Assembly: GCA_013396915.1 (NCBI GenBank)
Contig: VWZL01002565.1
Span: 186,001-250,000 of the forward strand
Reading direction: 5' to 3'
From: Stercorarius parasiticus
Lineage: Eukaryota > Chordata > Aves > Charadriiformes > Stercorariidae
Length of the DNA stretch: 64,000 bases
The notes under the pieces are model-generated. The model saw only the letters and a program-made list of their open reading frames with translations, was not told the origin of the DNA and did no database searches. Below, in pieces: positions 1 through 11,092 of this stretch (positions within the stretch are counted from its first letter, which is position 1; every line of letters starts with the position of its first letter). Made by a program: the position numbers and the translations under genes.

Positions 1-385
1 TAGTATTTAAATTCTGCATTCTTTAGATTTTTTACTTGATTCCCATCATAATAAATGTATAAATAAGTCCTTTGTCCTCGGATTTAAAAAAATGTTAGTC
101 GAAAGAAGAGATATTTTAGCTAAGAAGCGTTTGGAAGCCTCTGTAACTTATAGATACACTGGGCACTGATTTCCTTTTCACTGCAGGCTACTGATAGAAA
201 AGTAATACAGTAATATATCCTTAACCTGTACCACAACACACAAAGTCAATAAGAATGAGATGAATTTTCTAATATTGTTTTTCAAGTGTTATATAGGCTC
301 TATACACAAGAAGTAACAATCCTAACTCAAGTAGTAGTATAACATATCTGTTCATTGAACAAAATAATAGTAATATGAGAAAAAA
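1..385. other. AT-rich sequence, nothing recognised
   Basis: No repeat family, exon or RNA gene is visible. The stretch ends at an A-rich run (about 379-390) where LTR sequence begins. Confidence 0.5.
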
Positions 386-888
386 AAAAGGAGGGGAGGT
401 GCTGGAGCAGACATTCTCTTGCAGCCTATGGAGAATACCATGGTGAAGCAAGTTGTCCCCCTGCATTCCATGAAGGACTACAATGGAGCTGATACCCACA
501 CTACACCCACATTGAAGCTGGTGGATAGGTCCTAAAAGAAGCTGAAGCCTATGGAGAACCCATGCTGGAGAAGGTGGAAAGTGTGAGGAGAAAGGACACG
601 TAGAGAGGAGCTGTTATGAACTGATTACAGTCCCCATTCCCCATCCCCCTGAACTGCTTGGGGTGGAGGAAGAAGGAGTAAAGCTGAGCTTCAGAAAAAG
701 AAGTAGGAATGGAGAATGGTGTTTCTGTTTTAATTTTGTCTTTGTTTCTCACCATCCTATTCTTTTGTTTGCAACAAATTAATTTTCCCAAGTCACAGAA
801 TCGTAGAATCACTGAATGGTTTGGGTTGGAAGGGATCTTAAAGATCATCTTGTTCCAACTGCCCTGCCATGGCCAGGGACACCTCCCA

Positions 889-1080
889 CTAGACCAGGTT
901 GCTCAAAGCCTCATCCAACCTGGCCTTGAACACTTCCAGGGATGGGGCATCCACAACTTCTCTGGGCAACCTGTTCCAGTGTCTCACAACCCTCACAGTA
1001 AAGAATTTCTTCCTAATATCTAATCTAAATCTCCCCTCCTTCAGTTTAAAACCATTACCCCTCATCCTATCACTAGACAC
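889..1080 (-). pseudogene. CR1 ORF2 C-terminal remnant
   Basis: A 63-residue open stretch matches the C-terminus of the CR1 ORF2 polyprotein, downstream of the reverse transcriptase core. It has the order [31 protein letters not shown], then [20 protein letters not shown], ending at the natural stop of the ORF. The upstream part is in another frame (see 1161-1391), so this is a dead fragment. The same words recur in the other CR1 copies of the window. Confidence 0.9.
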
Positions 1081-1160
1081 CCTGATAAAGGCTGCTACAA
1101 GGTCTTCCTGGAGCCTTCTTTTCTCCAGGCTGAATAACCCCCAACTCTCTCAGCTTGTCT

Positions 1161-1391
1161 TCATACAGTAGGTGCTCCAGCCCCCTGATCATCTTTGTGG
1201 CTCTCCTCTGGACCTGCTTGAGTAGGTCCATGTCTTTCTTCTGCTAGTGTCCCCAAAGCTGGATGGTGGGGTCTCATGAGAGCAGAGCAGAGGGGCACAA
1301 TCACCTCCCTCAACCTACTGGTCACACGTCCACGGATGCAGCCCAGGATGGGATTGGCTTTCTGGGCTGCGAGTGCACATTGCCAGCTCAC
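1161..1391 (-). pseudogene. CR1 ORF2 remnant, upstream of the C-terminus, frameshifted
   Basis: The first 40 or so residues (starting [17 protein letters not shown], then [18 protein letters not shown]) match the CR1 ORF2 segment that normally reads CALVAKKANGILGC. The rest of the frame then departs from CR1, showing a frameshift near 1265. It belongs to the same insertion as 889-1080. Confidence 0.85.
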
Positions 1392-1553
1392 ATTCAGTAT
1401 TTCAGTTGAGTCTTTGCCTGTGAGTGATCTCCCTTTCTTTATCTTCGCCTAGGAGAATTTTCATCTTATTTTCTCCTCTTGCCCTGTGTAGGAGGGGCAG
1501 TGAGTGAACGGCTGGGTGGGCATCTGGCAGCCAGCCAAGGTCAACCCACCACA

Positions 1554-2040
1554 CAGATTAAGAACAGGATGAGGATGTTAAGTGATTTTAAAAACAGCCA
1601 CCTCCTCCAGCAGGTGCAGTCCAGGACTCCTTCTGCCCAGTGCAGAAGGTCTCTGCTCAGGCTGAGGGATGCAGCTGCTACTTTCCTGTTTTCAAGTTTA
1701 ACCAGTAGCAAAGCTGAAAACATATCCCAGAGACACAGACACAGACATATAGATGCAGGTACACACTCACACAGACAGAGGACACAGACACGGCCGGTCA
1801 CACAGGCGGACACAGACAATGTGCTGCCTCCAGCAGCACCCGCATTCAGGACTCACACCAGACATGGGCACAGACAGCCATGTCCCCTCCTCCCCTTGTG
1901 CTGACAGAGGCAGAAGGTCACTGGTGCAGCTCACACACCACACTCCCCAGGTTCACAAGCACAGGCACATTCGCAGATTCCCTGAGCAGTGTCCGGCACC
2001 CCTGCCCAGATCCCATTGCTAATGCTGTCATCTTCAAGAT
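1554..2040. other. GC-rich block with degenerate CACAGA-type tandem sequence
   Basis: This block is clearly richer in G+C than its surroundings and begins exactly where LTR copy A ends. Positions about 1728-1820 and 1858-1970 are dominated by irregular repeats of CACAGACA, CACACA and related words. Open frames across it (141 codons on + from 1479, 114 codons on + from 1880) run through low-complexity sequence and look accidental. It could be internal sequence of the retrovirus-like element, a decayed minisatellite, or unrelated sequence. I do not recognise it. Confidence 0.45.
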
Positions 2041-5000
2041 GACAAGATGTCTTTTATGTCTGTACTTATTTTTACTTTGTTCATTGGTATGTAACCTTAA
2101 TCCCCAAACTGTCTCCAATGGCTATTTAATCTCAATTTACTTACTGATCTCCCACAGTTATTTTAGCTTGATCTTCATTATTACTATGGATATAGCTCCT
2201 GAGGTGAGTGCTAATTATGTTTGAGGAGCTAATCCTGTTTTTGTTATTAATAAGAATGATAAGGATGAGATACGGTGATATTCTGGCACCTTGATGTACC
2301 TATTCTTAAATGTTTTCTGCATTGCAATGATATATTTGTTTGATTTGGGCTTGAATAACTTCCATTATTTAGTTATCACATTTTTCAAGGCTACCAGTAA
2401 TTAAAAAAAATGAATTTTAAATCCAAATTAAATTGGATTAAATTGGGTTACTTCAATATTGTTAAAAGAGAATGTGGGGCCACAAACACATTCATGACTT
2501 ACAGGTCACGTGATAATTCCCATTGACAACTGCTGTTTGAGGCAGCTCATTTTGTCCGTCTTTAATACTTTAAGTGTACTCTTTATTGCTCATAAATCCA
2601 TGATCACAAAGAAAGGAAAGGCCAGCTTCATAATATTACTCTGTCATTAACCTCAGTCGTTGAAGTGCAGTTATCCATGTGTAAAGAACAGTCCCAGTCT
2701 CTTAAATCTGTACATTTCATCACGCTGCCATCAGCTGTGGTTATCTGCACTAGGGTGCCCAAGCAATTGAAGCATAGAAAGCTTTAAGTTTTTATTGGAA
2801 AATGGTGGCATGAATATATTAATTAAAGTGAAGTTTGAAGAAACTACATATGAAGGAACTTTGTCAGTTTTAAGCAGTAGGTAGGAAATTTAGCTCATAG
2901 CTAGCAACTTTGGTTTTCTGTCATTTTTAGTGGACTGTACAGAGCAGTGAAACGGAGTGAAACAGGGCAACAGTGAACCCTGAACCCTCTACCTATGGAA
3001 CAAACAAATAGCCTTCAATTTTCCACAAGCCAACAAGAACTGCAACTCATATTAGGAAACATCTACATTACTTACTCATTAAGAAAATGTCTACATTATG
3101 GAGTTCAGAAAAACTATGTTTTTAAGACTGACAGAACATTGGAATAGTCACAAAAAAACCCAAACAGAATTTCATCAGAAAATGTTCATAGAAAAATTAA
3201 GTTCAGATCCTTGTAGGAAACGGATAATTCTCAAAGAATTCAGATAGTCATTTCAAATAATCACAGTGCTGAAATGCTAAATATTTATGAAAGCTTCTCA
3301 GATCTTGGGACTTCCCCCTCTTAACTGCATATCATTATAATCTTATTCCTACTTTAATCATATGCCTTATAACATTATACCTCCTCTGTATCTCCATGAG
3401 CTATCTGTGAATATTTACTTTTCCTGTCTGACTAGTGAATTCCCATCATCATAGTTAAATCTGAAGAGTTAAGAGACACATGTTAAAAATGAAATATTTA
3501 TCCTATTGTAATAAATATCTCACCATGCTGTTATAGTCTAGGAATAATAAAAAAAAAAAACGCAACTCATTAAAAAGTAATATAACAATAAATATTTCTT
3601 TTAAAATATTTACAACTACATGCAACTTTCTGCATCACAAAAGTTGGACAGGCTGCATAGACTCCATAATGTATTCGGTGATATTGTCAGCTTTGCCTAA
3701 TAAAATAATAACACAATTTATTCTCATTTAAAAATTGGAGTCTAGAGCCACAAATGCATTTAGAAAAGCTTTTCTCAACTAAATCAGTGGGAAGCAGGTC
3801 CCGAAAAGACTAACTGCCTCTAATTTAGTATAGATACAGTATATTTTAGTTATATTTGTCATCTGATGTCAACCACTGTACAACATTAATATGCACGATC
3901 AATATAATTTTCTATTTTCTACTCCTTATGGTGATTTTTACTTAAGACAATTTTCCTCTAAAAAAATAAATGTGATTAAATGGAGTTGGTAATGTATGAA
4001 AATGTGCCTTTTGCAATGAAATGAATAGCACATTGTTCAAAAAAACCCAACACTAATTAAATACAAAAAATGTTAGAGGGACTGTTTAAAGAGAATAATA
4101 AAATAAATTTCCTGAATGAAGAATTTTGGGTTAACTTCTGAGACATTAAGAAATCAGACTCCAAAAGAAGGGAAGAGGAACATGACACACAGAATTTCAA
4201 AGTTATTTTTTTATTTCTGAGCTATTAAAAATATTGTGTGTGTGTATGTGTGTATATAAATCCTGGTAAATGTTACTTTCACCTTGACATTGATTAGGAT
4301 CTTTAGAATTATTTCTGATATGGAAAGGAGGTTTGGTAATAGTCTTGCAACAATGCTGTTTAACTCCTACTTTGTAATGCTAAGCAAGATAGATTAACAT
4401 AAATCAAAGCAAACTCCTAAATTCCCTTAAAGGCATTCACTCTCTATAACACAAAAGCAAAACAATAAAAGAGGAAGTAACAGGAATGTGAGGAAAATTA
4501 CTATTAAGTGATGACCTAAAACATGATTTTGTTCTTCAGCCAACACCACTGAAACTCAAAAGACTTTGTCACATTCTGTAGACACATTGACTGTGAATAA
4601 AACACATACCTTAGATTACTGAGGAACTGGTCAAGGATTAGACCTGACATGACATAATTGATTTTGAAGGCTTGAAGAGGAGTTTAGACCATCGTAGCTA
4701 AACAGGAAAACTGTCTAAGTAAATCAGAATAATAAAAAATCCTGTCTTAAATGAAAGCTCACTCTTGATAAAGGATACATGCGCAACCATTATCTTAAGT
4801 CAACATAAGTGAATTCATAAAATACCCAGACTTTGAGAAACATATACTCAGTTGAACATGAGTTTATTGGAGAAATAAAACCCCCAAGCCCTTGTGGTCT
4901 ATTTAGACATTCTGTATGGGTCTAATTAGGCATCTGGACTATATAGGCCACAGAATTTTTTTGAGGCATAAACCATGTAAGTGTGGTGTTTTATGCTTGA

Positions 5001-8000
5001 ACAGTGCCAATTTCTCTGCACTGACCGTAAAAACATCCCAAGATGAATTTCTTTTAGACAGATTCCTGATTGCAGATCCTTTCTAGAAGGAGAAATTTTC
5101 ATACAGTCCTGGGGTAGGTGTGTAAACACCAGTGAGGAAATGACCTATACAGTCTTCTTGTACGTTTTCTGTTTTCTGCAGGTTAGCTTACAAATCTGTT
5201 TTCGTGTTGTTTGTCCATTTGTTTGTTTTCGGTTGCCTTCTCAGACTTCTAATACCCTCCATTCAATGGCTGCGGCAACAGTTAGCCTGAAAGGTCCTTG
5301 GTTTTCACTGGAGTCAGACCCACAGACATAGAAATGCTTGAAATCAGACCACCTTATGGACAGACTAGAGAAGCCCTGATATATCTGCAACACTGACAAA
5401 CAATCATGAAGATGTGCTTACTGCCTCACATACATCTGGTGAACAAAAAGGTTGGAGTTTGTCTGGCATACAGGTAACTGTTCCTGAATGAGAGGGTTAT
5501 TTTAGAACTTTGTGAACCGATATAAACTGAGTCATCTGCAGCATTAAGTGGAATGATGAAGATGGTATAAGAATCAAGATGATTCTTCCTAAAAGAAACT
5601 TAAATTAAAGTTGGGTTTGATTTTTTAATCCTGCAAAAACATCCTTTTCTTCATTGTTGTCCAGAAGAAATATTGGACTAGGCCACCCCTGGTTGCAGAA
5701 ATTGTCTAAGGGGAGGATTTGAAAGCAAACAAAAAAACCCCAAACAAACAAAGCAAAGCAAAACTATTCATATTTTTACTTTAATTTCCTCAAAACTTAG
5801 TTCTGAAGGTATGTGAATAAATTTTATCCCTCATAAATGACCCTTTACGTAAAAAGCAGTATAAATCTAAGTAATAAGAAGGAGTGAGACAGGATTAGTG
5901 TACAAAGGTTTTCTTCTATAGCTTTTCTCTTGCTTCATTTAGGGACCTTTTGCTCCATTTGCTTATCCTTTTTTGCACACTGTATCTCAATTTTTTCTTT
6001 TTTTACAGTGACAGTTCCACAGGATGATGCCTTTCTTTTGTGCTATAGCACAATGGTTAGAACACTCAGGATGTGGGAGAGCAGGTAATGAACAAAATAC
6101 AGTATGTGGCTTAACAACATGATAATTTATTTGAATGAAGCTTGCCAGACATGATTCTTTAGCTTAAAACAATTCTGTGTGTCATGAATTAGATCAAAAT
6201 GAGATTGTCTTTATCTAAAGAAGGAATGTCTTTGAGGAACCTTCTCAGGAACAGAACTAACAAAAAATGTGACTTGGAATCAAATATACTACTTGGAGAC
6301 GGTTTGTTTTGCAAATCTGTCAGGAGTCTGAGCCTTATTGAATTTTCGTTGAAAGCTGCATCAGAAGTGATTGATGCTTGAACATTAACTTTAGCTTATA
6401 ATTGCTAATGCCATGTCAGAGGAGACAGAAACTTATTTAAGTTAGCCTTTTGCAGCCATACTGTAAGGGTTAAAAAAAATAGATACAGTTTTCTTTAAAA
6501 ATTTATCTATGTTGAGTTACGTAAATTATCCACGTCATTCAAAGTGAAGATTGCTTTTTTAACTCAATAAATACAATGCAGCATTTTCCAAAGAATCAGC
6601 ATTTTTCCCTCTTGAATAGTCTGAAAAAGACTTTGAATTCAGAAAACATCTAGCAAAATCTTGCTTAGCTGTGAAACAAGCCTGAGGATGCTCTGCCAAG
6701 CATTACAACAACCTAGCTAAATCATTGACTATAACCCACAACAGAAAGACTTCTAAATGGAAGACGATATGGGCTGGAAACCTTTTCCTGACTAGCAAAA
6801 ATAGCAGCAGAACAGGGACAAATAGATAAAATAACAGATTTCCAAGAGCAACTCTCTGTTCCACAGACAAATGACGGCATCACGTTATTCACCTTCTAAT
6901 GAAATTTTGCAATGATGTGCCACTCAAAATTTATTTCTGAATATTTTATTTATTTTGAAATTTTACTTAAAAATATACAAATATGACCTAAAATAGGTCC
7001 TCTACTCTTCAATCTGGTAATGTTCATTAATACAAATATGTTCATTCATATGACTTAAAGTTACACAACCATTGTTTTTGCAAGGCATGAACTGGCATAT
7101 GTTTGTGGTTTTATGCTTCAGACCTGACTTTTTTGGATTCATCTGGAGTGTAAAGTCTAGCAATAGAAACAGGTAGGACTCTTTAAATTAGCTTTTTTGT
7201 TGTTCCCAGCAGTCAAATGGTTTCCGATGGGTATCTTTATCTTGTTCCTGCTTCAGTGAATAAGAACACTGAATCTATCTAAAAAAGAGCAAACACAGGT
7301 GGACATGCTTTCTTGTCTCTGACTCTTCTACTTTCTCTTTCTTGCTGAGATTTCAGTAGAACACTGACAGCTGGTTTTCAGAGCAATGAAATCATTAATT
7401 TTGTATTTATCACTATTATTTTTGTACACAGAGATGCATATAAAACAAACCCAGGGAAAAAACAAACATTTGAAATTCTAACCTATGAACTCACCAAATC
7501 TTATAGCCATGCTTCATTTTAAACATTTCTAGCAGTCTTGTTACTTAATGAAATTATACCTTGTGTCTAAATTTAAACCTGATTATTGTAGGATCTTGAT
7601 CTAAGCCCCTAAATATACTTAAATCTACCTAAATGAAGTATAGACCTGTTCATCAGTTCTAACACTCAGTGTTGGGGCTTTTATAAGAGAATGTAATTAA
7701 AAAAAAAATAATAATAGTGGGGTTTTTTTTCTAGTATGTATGTTGTAAAGTAAAGTACTGCAGGAAAATAAAAAAAAAGAAAAAAGTTAGTTCGCTTTTA
7801 CTTCTGATTCTATTAGTCGTACAGATATTTGAGAAAAATCATGATGCAACCAAAACTAGATCATGCCTTCTTCCAGGGTATTTTGTAGTAAAAGAAAGGA
7901 TGTCAGTGTCCTCTGCAGACCAGAAGCAATTCCGGTGAAAGTTCCACTAATGTAAAAATGTTTGGAGGTCAGGGAATAAGACTGTGGCAATGCCTAAGAT

Positions 8001-8157
8001 GCAATGTTCCTTTTCATGGCATTTACAGTCACATCCCAGTTTGCACTAAGACCTTCTCTTACCTTCTCTCCAGAGACAAAATTTGAACATGCTACTTCCA
8101 CATTTATGCTTTTGCCCATTTTTGAGGAAACAAACACAACACAGCAAGTTATTTTTT
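2041..8157. other. AT-rich non-coding stretch, no gene seen
   Basis: Only short low-complexity items are visible: a TG-rich run at 4234-4258, an A-rich run at 3548-3560, and an AAAC-rich run at 5725-5765. Open frames are short and lack splice context or recognisable domains. Confidence 0.55.
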
Positions 8158-8366
8158 ACTTTTTTTTTCTTTCTTTCTTTCCTTCTTTCTTTCTTTCTTT
8201 CTTTTCTCTCTTTTTTCTTTCTTTCTTTCTTTCTTCCTTTCTTCCTTTCTTCCTTTCTTCCTTTCTTCCTTTCTGTCTCCCTTTCTGTCTTTCTTTCTTT
8301 CTGTCCTTCCTTCCTTCCTTCCTTCCTTCCTTCCTTCCTTCCTTCCTTCCTTCCTTCCTTCTTTTA
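8158..8366. repeat. Pyrimidine microsatellite (CTTT)n changing to (CCTT)n
   Basis: About 210 bp of almost pure pyrimidine. It starts as CTTT repeats, passes through alternating CTTTCTTC blocks, and ends as a long uninterrupted CCTT array (about 8305-8361). The 135- and 94-codon + strand frames over it encode only Phe, Leu, Ser and Pro runs and are translations of the repeat. Confidence 0.97.
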
Positions 8367-10979
8367 GTTTTGGGTCCCCTGAACTCTGATGGAAAAGAAG
8401 AAGATTTTTAATGTGAGAAAAGTGTTTGAAGTTTAAGCTGCATGTATCTTGTTGCTTCCTTCCTTTTTAAAATCTCCTTTAAAATTTACAGAAAATCTAA
8501 AAGCCTCAACCCAGCCTCACTGAAATTAAGGGAAGTTTTAATGTCTTCCATTAATTTTGGAGCTGGACCATATTATTCTTCTGAATTATTTTGATTGTAA
8601 TTGTTTCATAGTTAACAAAATTAAAGAGAAACAGCAGCAATGCCGAAGAACTCTTGATAGAAGGATACATGAAAAGAAATTATGAGACTCAGTTATGTAA
8701 TCGATACCTATAATAAACTCAAGGACTATCTCAAACTTGTAGCAGGATCACTGGGACCAATAGCATCACTATCACTGAAGACATCTGTTTTTACAAAGCC
8801 CTGTTTAAAAGTTTTTATTTTTTTCTTTTTACAGAAGTAACAACTTGTTTACTGCAAACGATGTTTCTTTTTCTAACCGTAACATAGAAGTGGGAAAGGG
8901 ATATCTGTTATTGAAGGAAAGATGTATTTGCTCAGGATTAATGATTCTTCAGGCAATGTGACCCCAGCTGCTAACAATCTAGGAAGGAAATCAAGGAAGA
9001 AAAGAAAAGAAAGAAAAACGTGAAAGTTCAGTCAGCAAAACAGCATACTTGTAACATTATTGCAGAAAGAAACAGAGGGAAGAAAGTCACTGCTGCATTG
9101 CATTATGTTAGAGGTCCCTGGTGGCAAAGACCTTGGAAAGGTACCGTATGAAAAACTGTGAGGTGAGAAGAAATTTCATTCTTACTATTTCACAAACAGA
9201 GCGACTTCTTGCAGGGAATTATATTATGTCCCCTGTGTAGAGGAAGGATTGGCAACACGTGAGGGGAAACAACAATTGTCATCAAGCAAATGAGTGATGC
9301 AAAATGGGAGAATGTTATTAGTGTTCCAGTAAGAAGTATGTCCACATTTCCACCATTTCCCCTGAGTCATCCACTGTTTCTTGCCTGAGGGGAAAGAGAA
9401 GGAACATTGTGTCTCTGCTTCTGAAGCTACTTATCCTCACTGGGGAATGTCTCTCTCCTTTTCAATCTTTCCAACCACAAATTCTTTATTGAGTGACTCA
9501 AAATTCTTTATTGAGTGACGGAAAAAACAAATACAAGAATTCCAGGAGGGCAGGAGCATCTCTTGAGTGTAAGTTTAATGCATACTACTGCAAAAACATC
9601 CCCCCACACCACCACACACATGCACCAAATAAATACATTCAACATAGAAAGGAGAGATTATCAGTATGAATTTCTTGGAAAAAAAAGAACAAGATCTCAT
9701 TTTCTTCCTTTGTTGTGATACCACGATGCTACATGCTGCCAGATCCTTCTCTTAAATTGCTCTCTAACAGCTAGATGCCCTCCACAAAGCTGTCACCAGA
9801 GAAGAATAGCAAACACCAAGGTTGTTTTCATTTGTTTAAGCTCCTGCTGTGCTGCTTGTCTCTAGTATCAAAGCTTTCCTTTTTCAGAACAGATTTCTTT
9901 TAACGTATTGTTCTCCCTTTCTAAGTTTCTACTTGGTTCATATAACAAAATCTCCACCAAACACTCGCTGATTTATTGAAAGAAGTTACATTTGCAAAAA
10001 AATGCTGCTTAGATATAGATTCTCACACATTTAATCAGAAAGCAAGAGCTGATACATTGGTAACATATGATCCAAAATCATTATTATTGGCTTTTCTGGA
10101 CTTTGTTACCACGATCTGATATTGTGGTCTATTTCTGTTGCTTCCATAGCAGAATTGGAACTTTAAACCTTCTGCTTACAAACTTTGAAACAAGTTCTTT
10201 TTACCACCCATTTCTACACGTTAGTAAAATGAGGACCAGTCTTTGAATATATTTTAAGTTCTGCAAATGTATATCTATATTATATTTTCATATATATAAA
10301 AACAGTAATGTAAGTATAAAAAAGAAGGCAATGTCTTGTAAAACTTCACTGTCAGAGCTAGTGATATTCCTAACACCAAGCCCTATGGACCTTGTGTTTT
10401 TTTCAACTTTCTCAGTTTATGAAATACTAATAAATATGCAACACAAGACAGTATACTAAAGTTACTAATAAGAAGTGAGGTCAACATTGTTTAACAACAC
10501 AGAAAGAATAAGTAATTATTTAGTAAGTATTTAATTGCTATATTATGTTATTAATATACACTGTGGAGTGTCGGATACATTAATAAAAAAAATGGAACAG
10601 TAAGGAGATATACCCCAGAAAGGAAGTATCACCCTATTCACAGTTTATTTTTCATCTCATAAATGATGTTTACAAAGCAGTACTATTTATTAAAACTGTA
10701 GTGAGAGCACACTGCTTGATTCAGTCAATAGTGTCCTTCCTCCCAGAAGCTTCAGGGCAATATATGCCATTGTGTTCTTCTAGCCTTATCATTAGTCTTC
10801 CTTTTTTTCGATCACGTCTTGCCTACCTTACTTGTGACCGGCTCATCAAGTCAACATGATGAAAATGGATGTTATTAGACCTTCATTTTCACACGGAAAT
10901 CCCGGAAGGGGAGCTATCCTGCTTACAGCTCTAATTGCTTTAACAGCACAACTTTCATCACTTGTTCTTGTGGGTTTGA
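8367..10979. other. AT-rich non-coding stretch with one short tandem duplication
   Basis: Nothing gene-like. At 9479-9519 a 19-base word (starting AAATTCTTTATTG) occurs twice with a 22-base period. Confidence 0.55.
9479..9519. repeat. Two-copy direct repeat, period 22
   Basis: The 19 bases at 9479-9497 recur without a mismatch at 9501-9519, separated by TCA. This is a local duplication with no sign of function. Confidence 0.9.
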
Positions 10980-11092
10980 TTCTGCAGCTCCTACTCAGAC
11001 CGAGTACTGCTGTTCTTCTGAGTAGTCTCATTGATACCCAGGAGCCTTCTCTCACGATTAAGTGCTACTCAGCAGGAGTAAGAATTGTAGAA
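10980..11092. mobile_element. Small element with terminal inverted repeats (MITE-like), unclassified
   Basis: The first 27 bases (10980-11006) and the reverse complement of the last 27 (11066-11092) agree at 19 of 27 positions, and most of the differences are transitions. Total length is about 113 bp. The interior also holds matching halves around GAGTAGTCTCATT. This is the structure of an old non-autonomous hairpin element. It recalls palindromic repeats shared by birds, crocodilians and turtles, but I cannot name the family. The overlapping open frames (96 codons on +, 69 on -) are probably chance products. Confidence 0.5.

Larger units (their letters stand above)
794..1403 (-). mobile_element. 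CR1 LINE, 5'-truncated, inserted inside LTR copy A
   Basis: On the minus strand this is the last roughly 610 bp of a CR1 retrotransposon. The 3' end at 794 shows the repeated AGAATC words (complement of the CR1 ATTCTATGATTCT tail). Then follow the 3' untranslated part (TCTAGTGGGAGGTGTCCCTG-like, read on the minus strand) and the end of ORF2. CR1 elements insert by target-primed reverse transcription and are usually truncated at the 5' end, as here. The flanks rejoin into continuous LTR sequence (TTTTCCCAAGT before, AGTTGAGTCTTTGCC after), with a possible AGT duplication of the target. This copy belongs to the same 3' tail type as those at 32894, 43680 and 44438. Confidence 0.92.
386..1553 (+). 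mobile_element. LTR of a bird endogenous retrovirus (copy A), 5'-truncated and split by a CR1
   Basis: Two blocks, 386-793 and 1404-1553, read as one LTR once the CR1 between them is set aside. The first block carries degenerate internal repeats built on CTGGAGAAGG- and CCTATGGAG-like words, then a purine-rich GGAGGAAGAAGGAG stretch. The second ends in CAAGGTCAACCCACCACA, a typical LTR end in CA. The same order of blocks occurs on the minus strand at 43201-44437 (copy B), which is the main evidence that this is one dispersed family. The beginning of the family, present in copy B, is missing here, so the copy is 5'-truncated. Removing the CR1 leaves about 560 bp. The polyadenylation signal present in copy B is decayed here. 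I see no primer binding site after 1553, so it may be a solo LTR. The LTR class (ERVL or ERVK type) is from memory and unverified. Confidence 0.75.

Noticed and set aside
8004..8411. 135- and 94-codon + strand frames
   Set aside because: They translate the pyrimidine microsatellite into Phe/Leu/Ser/Pro runs.
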